Assembly: GCF_003688995.1 (NCBI RefSeq)
Contig: NZ_PENI01000014.1
Span: 148,673-212,672, forward strand
From: Streptomyces shenzhenensis
GTDB taxonomy: Bacteria; Actinomycetota; Actinomycetes; Streptomycetales; Streptomycetaceae
Length of the DNA: 64,000 bases
Reading direction: 5' to 3'
This document shows positions 41,413 to 48,367 of the stretch, in pieces. The notes beneath the pieces were generated by a model, which saw only the letters and a program-made list of their open reading frames with translations, was not told where the DNA came from and did no database searches. Position 1 is the first letter of the stretch. Each line of letters begins with the position of its first letter. The translations under genes and the position numbers were made by a program.

Positions 41413-42449
41413 TCGGCGTGGGCGTCATCGGAACCGGCGGGATCGGACGCAGCCACCTGCGCGCCTGGCGGCTGCTGGGGGCGACACCCGACGGCGGCGA
41501 CGTACACGTAGTGGCGGTCGGCGGCCGACCCGGCCCGCCTGCGCAGAGCAGCCCGCTGCCCCGGTACGACAACTGGCACGACCTGGTCGACGACCCGGCC
41601 GTTCACGTCGTCGACGTCTGCGCGCCGGACACGCGGCACCAGGAGATGGCCGAGTACGTGCTCGCCGCAGGCAAACACCTGATGTGCGAGAAGCCCCTGG
41701 CGTTCGCTCCACAGGACCGTGCGCGTCTGCTCGCCGACGCCAGGCGGGTGGCCACCGGAGTGTGCTTCGTCTACCGGCACCTCCCGGCGGCGGCGTACGC
41801 ACGTATGCTGATCGCCGACGGGCGGCTCGGCACTGTGACAGAGGTCCGGGCGCACTACCTCCAGCAGTGGGCCCTCGACGTCCCCGAGCCCAGCTGGCGC
41901 ATGGACGGATCCGGAGCGGGAGTCCTCGGCGACCTCGGCACGCATCTGGCGGATCTGGCCGCCCACCTCATCCCCGACTTCCGCGACGCCCACGTCACTT
42001 CGGCCTCTTCCCCGGACTTCGCCTGCCGTGCCACGTGGACCACGAACACGCCTTCCGGCATCCACGGCGTGTTCGACGTGTCGCGCACCGCGCGCGGCTA
42101 CGACAACCATCTCCGCCTCGAGGTCTTCGGCACCCAGGGCACCGTGTCCTTCACCTCGCTGAGGCCCGACGAGGTCACTCTGTCCCTGGCCGGGGCTCCT
42201 GCCCTCGGTGGCCTCGTCAAGGTCGACGAGATGACCAACCGGGCCTTCCTGGAGCAGTGGTGGGGTCCCGGTTCCGCTCTGGGCTGGGGCGACCTCTTCC
42301 TGCACCAGGCTTCGGACATGATCGACCTGGTCCGCGGACGCGTTGCCGTCACTTCGGCCACGCTGGCCGACGGCTGCGACGCCGACGCCCTCACCGAAGC
42401 CGTCCGCCGCACGGTCCACGCACCAGTCCAGAAGGCGGCGATCCCATGA
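41409..42449 (+). CDS. Gfo/Idh/MocA family oxidoreductase
   Basis: A 346-residue NAD(P)-dependent oxidoreductase. The N-terminal Rossmann motif is GVGVIGTGGIGRSH; the EKP motif is MCEKPLAF; the C-terminal domain has GSGAGVLGDLGTHLADLAAH. Family members oxidise cyclic polyols or sugar hydroxyls, often at C3 of a glycoside. Coupling by ATGA overlap on both sides, to the MDR dehydrogenase and to the TIM-barrel protein, suggests that the three act on the same intermediate. Confidence 0.85.
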   Translation: MIGVGVIGTGGIGRSHLRAWRLLGATPDGGDVHVVAVGGRPGPPAQSSPLPRYDNWHDLVDDPAVHVVDVCAPDTRHQEMAEYVLAAGKHLMCEKPLAFAPQDRARLLADARRVATGVCFVYRHLPAAAYARMLIADGRLGTVTEVRAHYLQQWALDVPEPSWRMDGSGAGVLGDLGTHLADLAAHLIPDFRDAHVTSASSPDFACRATWTTNTPSGIHGVFDVSRTARGYDNHLRLEVFGTQGTVSFTSLRPDEVTLSLAGAPALGGLVKVDEMTNRAFLEQWWGPGSALGWGDLFLHQASDMIDLVRGRVAVTSATLADGCDADALTEAVRRTVHAPVQKAAIP

Positions 42450-43261
42450 CCTTCCGCCTGGCCGCCCAGGACGGCACTCTTCCCGGCGACTGCTTCCAGC
42501 ACCGTTTCGAAGCCGCACAGCGCTACGGCTTCGACGGGATCGAGATCGCCGTGCCCGTCACCGGGGACAACGAGGACCGACTGGCGCGGATCGAAAGTGC
42601 CGTCCAGCGGGGCGTGCAGATCTCCTCGGCCGTCGTGGCCTCGGGCCCGTTCATCGGAGAACTGGAACCCGCCGACCGCCGGCGCGCCGTACGCCACCTG
42701 AGTCTGCTGATCGACCAGTTGGGCTCGGTGGGCGTGCCGGCGCTGGTGATGCCTCACTCCTTCGGCATCGCCTCACGTCACCTGCCCACCTCCGGCCCTC
42801 TTCCGCCGGCGGAGGAGGCCCGCCTCCGAGCCGCCGAGACACTCGGCGTTCTCAGCGAGCGCGCCGCGGCCGCGGGAGTCCTCGTCTGCCTCGAACCGCT
42901 CAACCGGTACGAGGACTACGCCGTCAACACCCTCTCGGAAGCCGCCGCCGTGGTCGAAGCGGCCGCGTCTCCTGCCCTTGCGGTCGTCGCCGACACCTTC
43001 CACATGTCGATCGAGGAACGCGACATCTCCCGCTCCCTGCGTTCAGCGGCCCGTTTCCTGTCACACATCCAGCTCGGAGACTCCGACCGCCTCGAACCGG
43101 GACACGGCCACTTCGACTGGCCCGTGTTCCTGTCGACGCTCGCAGAGCTCAGCTACGACGGCTGGCTCGCCATGGAGTGCGGCCTCAGCGGCCCGCCCGA
43201 GCACGTTCTTCCCCATGTTTCACGGCTTCTCAGAAACGGCGCCAGGCGCGCGGAGCCGTAG
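42446..43261 (+). CDS. Sugar phosphate isomerase/epimerase-like TIM-barrel protein
   Basis: A 271-residue xylose-isomerase-like TIM barrel (AP-endonuclease 2 superfamily). Metal-ligand regions are visible: VCLEPLNRYEDYAVN, VVADTFHMSIEE, and HIQLGDSDRLEPGHGHFDW. Such proteins can be epimerases, inosose dehydratases (IolE-like) or, paired with Gfo/Idh oxidoreductases, enzymes that eliminate an aglycone from a 3-keto-glycoside. The start overlaps the previous stop (ATGA). The exact reaction cannot be decided. Confidence 0.8.
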   Translation: MTFRLAAQDGTLPGDCFQHRFEAAQRYGFDGIEIAVPVTGDNEDRLARIESAVQRGVQISSAVVASGPFIGELEPADRRRAVRHLSLLIDQLGSVGVPALVMPHSFGIASRHLPTSGPLPPAEEARLRAAETLGVLSERAAAAGVLVCLEPLNRYEDYAVNTLSEAAAVVEAAASPALAVVADTFHMSIEERDISRSLRSAARFLSHIQLGDSDRLEPGHGHFDWPVFLSTLAELSYDGWLAMECGLSGPPEHVLPHVSRLLRNGARRAEP

Positions 43262-43369
43262 CACGCCGAGCCGGCCGACGACGCGCTGTCGATGCTGCGG
43301 TCGTGTCCGTCGGGCTGCTGTCGCCACCCCATGCCTTCGCCCTCTCCCCATGAACAGGACCCCACCGCC

Positions 43370-45721
43370 ATGGCTTCAGACTGGTTCGTCCCCGGAGCGC
43401 AACAGCCCCGGTTCGTCGCGGATCTGCCCGGCCTCGACGAGCGGCTCGGCCCCGATCCGCGCCGCGTGCACCCGCGGCTGCACTCCGTCGTGGAGTGCGA
43501 GGGACCCGCGGTCAGGATCCGCCTCGTCGAAGGCCAGGACAGCGTCGCCGTGACCGTCGCAGCGATCAGCGACGGCGTGCTCCAAGTCAAGATCGGCGCC
43601 GACTGGGACACCACTACCCGCTCCCAGGGCAGTTGGCCGCTGCTCACTCCTCCCTCGGCTCCGTGGCCCCTCGACGCGCGCCTCACGGGCCCGGGGGCAG
43701 TGGTGGACGCCGGCTCGGCCCGTGCCGAGATCGCCTTCGAGCCGTTCCACATCCGCGTCCTCGACAGCTCTGGCCGACTCCTGGTGGAACAGCAGCAGCA
43801 CGACGCGTACGCGACCGGTTCACCGCGCGGCATTCCCCTGGGATACGTCGAGGGCGTCAACGGCCGTGTCTACGCGGACATGTTGCGCAGCCGCCCGGAC
43901 GAGCACTACTTCGGTCTCGGAGAGTCCTCCACCGAGTTCGACAAGCGCGGGCAGCGGGCCGTTTCGTGGACGATGGACTCCTACGGCGTGGGAAGCGAAC
44001 GCTCCTACAAGCCCGTCCCCTTCGTCTACTCCACCGCCGGGTACGGGCTGCTGGTCAACAGCGGCCTGCCGGTCTCGATGGACCTCGCCAAGGCAAGCGC
44101 GTCATCCCTCGGCCTGGCCGTCGAGGACGACGTCCTGGACTACTACATTCTCGCGGGACCACAGCCGCGCGATGTCCTGCGGCGCTACCAAGAGCTCACC
44201 TCGCCCACCGTGCTGCCCCCGGTCTGGGCTCTCGGGGTGTGGATGTCCACCGGGTTCCTGCCGCAGACCCAGGCCAGCGTCGAAGCCTGGCTGGAGCAGG
44301 CTGTCGAACACGAATTCCCCGTCGAAGTCGTGCATATCGATCCGTACTGGATGCGCTTTGGATGCTGGTCCGATCTGGAGTGGGACCGGGAGGCTTTCCC
44401 CGATCCCCGTGGAATGCTGGCCAGGCTCCGGCATGCGGGCATCCGGACCTGCCTGTGGATCAACCCGTACATCGGCACCGACAGCGAACAGTTCCGCCAC
44501 GGCGCGGAGCACGGCTACTTCCTCACCGACGAGCACGGCCAGACGTGGACCGGAGCGGTCTGGGGCGACGACGTCGACCACTCCCCCGTCGCGATCGTCG
44601 ACTTCACCAACCCCGAGGCCACAGCATGGTTCCAGGCACGCCTGCGCAGGCTTCTCGAAGACGGCGTGGCCGTCATCAAGACGGACTTCGGTGAAGGAGT
44701 ACCGCCTGACATCCGAGCCCACAACGGCGCCGGCGGCCTGGAACTGCACAACGTCTACCCGTTGCTGTACAACGAGGCTGTCGCCGACATCACCGAGGAG
44801 GTCCACGGATATCGCCTCGTGTGGGCGCGCGCCTCCTATCTCGGCGGGCAGCGGCACACGGCCCAGTGGGGAGGCGACACCGCCACGACGTGGGAAGGCA
44901 TGGCCAGCACCCTGCGTGCGGGACTCTCCTACGCCATGTCCGGGTACTCCTTCTGGAGCCACGACACCGGCGGCTTCGACGGCCGGCCCACACCTGAACT
45001 GTTCATGCGCTGGGCGCAGTTCGGGTTCCTGTCCCCGCTGTCCCGGCTCCACGGGACCACCTCCCGCATCCCGTGGGAGTGGGACGAGCGCGTCTTCGAC
45101 ACCGTCAAGGCCATGGCCATCTTGCGCTACCAGCTCCTGCCCTACATCTGGTCCCAGGCCGTCACCTCGGTCCATGACATCGCCCCTCTCCTGCGACCTG
45201 CGGTCTTCGACGAACCCACCAACCACTCGGCCTGGATTGCCGACGGCAACTACAGGCTGGGCGAAGACCTGCTGGTCGCTCCGGTCCGCGACGAGGACGG
45301 ACGTCTCAACGCCTATCTCCCGCACGGCGAATGGATCGAATGGGAGTCGCACGCCGTACACACCGGGCCCACGTTCCTTCAGCACATCGACGACCTGCAC
45401 AGCGACCTGCCCCTGTTGGTACGCGCCAACAGCATCGTCCCGACCTGGGACGCCAGGCACACGCCCGCCGAGGATTTCGACAACGTCGTCCTCCAGCTCT
45501 GGCGTCCCGCGCAGGGCACGACGACCGCCACCATCCACGGAGTTCACGCATCAACCGACGTCACCATCACGGCCGTGGACGGCACCATCGACGTCGTACT
45601 TGAAGGGCCTCTGCCACTGACCCGGATCAGCGTCCTCGCCGCCGCCGGCCCCGTCTCCGCCATCACCGTCAACGGCCGGCCCTGGGTCCCCGCAGGCGAC
45701 ACCTCCTGGACGGCCTGCTGA
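43370..45721 (+). CDS. GH31 glycosidase, alpha-xylosidase-like
   Basis: A 783-residue GH31 enzyme without signal peptide, so it acts on imported oligosaccharides. The nucleophile is Asp439 in VIKTDFGEGVP, the form typical of alpha-xylosidases of YicI type, and the acid/base is Asp503 in QWGGDTATTWEG. HIDPYWM (near residue 322) and WARASYLGGQR are further matches. ATG 43370 is preferred to earlier in-frame starts because coding-type sequence starts there. It is the last gene of the IclR-controlled plus-strand operon, 108 bases after the TIM-barrel gene. Confidence 0.85.
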   Translation: MASDWFVPGAQQPRFVADLPGLDERLGPDPRRVHPRLHSVVECEGPAVRIRLVEGQDSVAVTVAAISDGVLQVKIGADWDTTTRSQGSWPLLTPPSAPWPLDARLTGPGAVVDAGSARAEIAFEPFHIRVLDSSGRLLVEQQQHDAYATGSPRGIPLGYVEGVNGRVYADMLRSRPDEHYFGLGESSTEFDKRGQRAVSWTMDSYGVGSERSYKPVPFVYSTAGYGLLVNSGLPVSMDLAKASASSLGLAVEDDVLDYYILAGPQPRDVLRRYQELTSPTVLPPVWALGVWMSTGFLPQTQASVEAWLEQAVEHEFPVEVVHIDPYWMRFGCWSDLEWDREAFPDPRGMLARLRHAGIRTCLWINPYIGTDSEQFRHGAEHGYFLTDEHGQTWTGAVWGDDVDHSPVAIVDFTNPEATAWFQARLRRLLEDGVAVIKTDFGEGVPPDIRAHNGAGGLELHNVYPLLYNEAVADITEEVHGYRLVWARASYLGGQRHTAQWGGDTATTWEGMASTLRAGLSYAMSGYSFWSHDTGGFDGRPTPELFMRWAQFGFLSPLSRLHGTTSRIPWEWDERVFDTVKAMAILRYQLLPYIWSQAVTSVHDIAPLLRPAVFDEPTNHSAWIADGNYRLGEDLLVAPVRDEDGRLNAYLPHGEWIEWESHAVHTGPTFLQHIDDLHSDLPLLVRANSIVPTWDARHTPAEDFDNVVLQLWRPAQGTTTATIHGVHASTDVTITAVDGTIDVVLEGPLPLTRISVLAAAGPVSAITVNGRPWVPAGDTSWTAC

Positions 45722-46078
45722 TGACACAGGAAGGAGGACCCTCGGGGCGTACCCGGTGGCGGCTTTCAGCCTCTGCGCGTGAGGCCCGCTGTCCGGTGCG
45801 GCGGCGGTTGAGGGTGACTGCGCCTCCGACGAGGGCGGTGGCTGCGGCGGCCGAGGCGATTCGAGGGTCGATCATCGGGACGCCGACCGGGGGCGGCGCA
45901 GAGATGAGACTCGTACTGTGCCTGGCGCTGTTGTTGCCGGTGCTGGGATCGGCTTCCTGTCCCTCGACCGTGGCGTCGATGCCCACCGGCGGATACTCCG
46001 GTACGCCACGCGAAAGCCGGACCCGGCTGCTTGAGGCGACTGCGCACCGCACTCTCAAACGATCAGTAAGCTGCGGGC
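45722..46078. other. 357-base stretch without a convincing gene
   Basis: Open frames exist on both strands, but none has a ribosome site together with protein-like composition; the plus-strand frame is rich in Arg/Ser/Pro. It may include the end signal of the GH31 operon and the promoter of the following gene. I see no strong hairpin or dyad in it. Confidence 0.4.
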
Positions 46079-46555
46079 GTGAATTACAGCGAACTTGAGG
46101 CGGACATTCTCCGGTTGATCGTCGCGGCCACCGAGGGTGACGTTCGTGCCTTCGGAGAGGAGACGGTCACTCGTCTGGTGCGTCCGGAACTGCTCCGCGG
46201 TGCGGCCGAGGACGAACTCACCGAGGAGGCCCGGGCGGCACTGACCACCGCCTGCACAAACGTCCTGACGATCAGCGCCGCCGAGCTGCACGACGAGCTT
46301 GCGACGATCTATGAGGGCATCCTGGTCGATGACGATCTGGACCCCGGAGTCCTCACCGCCATCCGCGCGTTGGCGCACTGGCACAGCTACTTGGAGCAGA
46401 ACCGGCGCGGCGAGCTCTACGAACTCGCCATCCGTTCCATCGAGGACGTCGACCACGAGGTCTCCGCCGACCTCGACGACTTCCTCGCCACACCGGAGAT
46501 GGCCGCTGAATACGAGCGCATCCGCCGACTCCTTGACCCCGGCGCGGGACAGTAA
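46079..46555 (+). CDS. Hypothetical acidic protein
   Basis: A 158-residue acidic, helix-rich, soluble protein (for example LEADILRLIVAATEGDVRAF and SADLDDFLATPEMAAEYERI). No family motif, Cys, signal peptide or membrane segment is recognised. GTG 46079 is the first possible start. It stands alone between two glycan regulons and converges with the GH13 gene. Size and acidity would suit an immunity or adaptor protein, but this is only a possibility. Confidence 0.6.
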   Translation: MNYSELEADILRLIVAATEGDVRAFGEETVTRLVRPELLRGAAEDELTEEARAALTTACTNVLTISAAELHDELATIYEGILVDDDLDPGVLTAIRALAHWHSYLEQNRRGELYELAIRSIEDVDHEVSADLDDFLATPEMAAEYERIRRLLDPGAGQ

Positions 46556-46676
46556 CGCGGGACCCACAGAAGGAAGCCCGAAGCACTTCGCGAGCACGGC
46601 ACGTGCGCGAGCTGGTCGATCTGCTCGTAGCTGACTTCGTTGCAGACAGGACCTGGGGATCCGAGGGTGTGGCGCG

Positions 46677-48314
46677 CTACGCCGCGAGCCAGGCCGCCTG
46701 GTCCGGAGCCAGGTGGCTGTTCTCGATGGGACAGCTGGTCAGCAGGACCGAGGTGTGTTCGGGCAGTTGGTAAGGCTCGGCGGAGAGGTTGACCACGCAG
46801 ACGAAGCCGGGGTCGCGGCGGAAGGCGAGGACTCGGGCGGGGGTGTCGTCCAGCCAGGTGAGGGTGCCGTCGCCGAGGGCGGGGTGCTCGTGGCGCAACC
46901 GGAGGGCGGCGCGGTAGAGCTCCAGCATCGAGGTCTTGTCGCCGGTCTGAGACTCCGCTGTGCGCGGTGCCCAGTCGGCGGGCTGGGGCAGCCAGGGCGC
47001 GGCGACCTCGAAGGTCCCGGACGCGTCGGTGCTGAAGCCGTACGGTGCCGTCTGCCCCGACCAGGGGATCGGGACCCGGCAGCCGTCGCGGCCTCGGTCG
47101 GTGTGGCCGGAGCGTTCCCAGACGGGGTCCTGGAGGACGGATTCGGGCAGGTCCTCGACCTCGGGCAGGCCGAGTTCCTCGCCCTGGTAGATGTAGGTGC
47201 CGCCGGGGAGGGCGAGGGTGAGGAGGGAGGCCGCGCGGGCGCGGCGGGTGCCGAGGGCGAGGTCGGCGGAGCCGGCGGGGATGTAGGACTCGTTGGCCAC
47301 CCACTTCTTGGCGGGCTTACGGCCGTAGCGGCTGGCGTGGCGCATGACGTGGTGGTTGGACATGACCCAGGTGGCGGGGGCGCCGACCGTGCCGAGCGTC
47401 GCGAGGGTGCCGTCGATGACGGCGCGCAGGTCCTTCGCGTTCCAGTCGGTCATGAGGTAGTCGAAGTTGAAGGCGGTGTGCAGGCCGTCGGGGCGGAGGT
47501 GGGCGGCGAGGCGTTCGGGGGTGTCCGTCCATGCCTCGGCGACGAAGGCGCGGTCGCCGGGGTACTCGTCGGCCAGTTTGCGCCAGGCGCGGTAGATGTC
47601 GTGGACCTCGTCGCGGTCCCAGAAGGGATGCACGCCGCCATCACGGCCGGTCAGGTCCGGCAGCTCCGGATCCTTGACGAGTCCGTGGGCGACGTCGATG
47701 CGGAAGCCGTCCACGCCTCGGTCGAACCAGAATCGCAGGACGGACTCGAACTCCGCGTGCACGTCCGGGTGCTGCCAGTTGAGGTCCGGCTGCTGGGGGG
47801 TGAAGAGGTGGAGGTACCACTCGCCGTCGTCCACCCGGGTCCAGGCCGGGCCGCCGAAGCGGGAGTCCCAGTCGTTGGGCGGCAGGGCGCCGTCGGGGCC
47901 GCGGCCGGGGCGGAAGGTGTACCGCTCGCGTTCCGGGCTGCCGGGCCCGGCGGCCAACGCGGCCTGGAACCAAGGGTGTTGGTCGGAGGAGTGGTTGGGT
48001 ACGAGGTCGGGGACGATGCGGATCCCGTGCGCGTGCGCCTCCTCGATGAGCAGCTCGGCCTGGGTGACCGTGCCGAACAGCGGGTCAATCTCGCGGTAGT
48101 CGGCCACGTCGTAACCGTGGTCCGCCTGCGGGGACTTGTACCAGGGGTTGATCCAGAGCGCGTCCACACCCAGCGACTTGAGGTACGGCAGCCGGGAACG
48201 GATGCCGGCGATGTCGCCGACGCCGTCGCCGTTCCCGTCGGCGAAGCTGCGGATGTAGACCTGGTAGATGACGGCGCTGCGCCACCACGGAGTGGTGGCG
48301 GTGGTGGTGGGCAC
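46677..48314 (-). CDS. GH13 alpha-glucosidase-like protein with altered third catalytic residue
   Basis: A 545-residue GH13 enzyme. GTG 48314 follows AAGGAG at 9 bases spacing; an in-frame GTG 27 bases earlier lacks one. Nucleophile Asp207 is in DGFRIDVAHG, acid/base Glu260 in FVAEAW, and conserved His109 in VPNHSSD. The fourth conserved region, normally SNHDV with an Asp that stabilises the transition state, reads SNHHV: His322 (codon at 47349-47351) replaces Asp. No signal peptide is seen. It lies 53 bases downstream of the Tat-exported hydrolase and is likely part of the LacI regulon. Confidence 0.85.
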   Translation of the reverse strand: MPTTTATTPWWRSAVIYQVYIRSFADGNGDGVGDIAGIRSRLPYLKSLGVDALWINPWYKSPQADHGYDVADYREIDPLFGTVTQAELLIEEAHAHGIRIVPDLVPNHSSDQHPWFQAALAAGPGSPERERYTFRPGRGPDGALPPNDWDSRFGGPAWTRVDDGEWYLHLFTPQQPDLNWQHPDVHAEFESVLRFWFDRGVDGFRIDVAHGLVKDPELPDLTGRDGGVHPFWDRDEVHDIYRAWRKLADEYPGDRAFVAEAWTDTPERLAAHLRPDGLHTAFNFDYLMTDWNAKDLRAVIDGTLATLGTVGAPATWVMSNHHVMRHASRYGRKPAKKWVANESYIPAGSADLALGTRRARAASLLTLALPGGTYIYQGEELGLPEVEDLPESVLQDPVWERSGHTDRGRDGCRVPIPWSGQTAPYGFSTDASGTFEVAAPWLPQPADWAPRTAESQTGDKTSMLELYRAALRLRHEHPALGDGTLTWLDDTPARVLAFRRDPGFVCVVNLSAEPYQLPEHTSVLLTSCPIENSHLAPDQAAWLAA

Positions 48315-48367
48315 GGTGCTGTTGCTCCTTGGTCGGTTCACGTCGGACTCAGTCCTGTCGGCGTGTC

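Noticed and set aside
42446..43261. Xylose isomerase for the alpha-xylosidase product
   Set aside because: The protein is of the small isomerase/epimerase TIM-barrel group (271 residues), not true XylA (about 390 residues with other motifs).
44102..45547. 481-codon minus-strand frame opposite the GH31 gene
   Set aside because: Antisense shadow; the plus frame has the full set of GH31 catalytic motifs.
45721..46098. 125-codon plus-strand frame after the GH31 gene
   Set aside because: Overlaps the GH31 stop, but composition is Arg/Ser-rich, there is no ribosome site of note and no family pattern.
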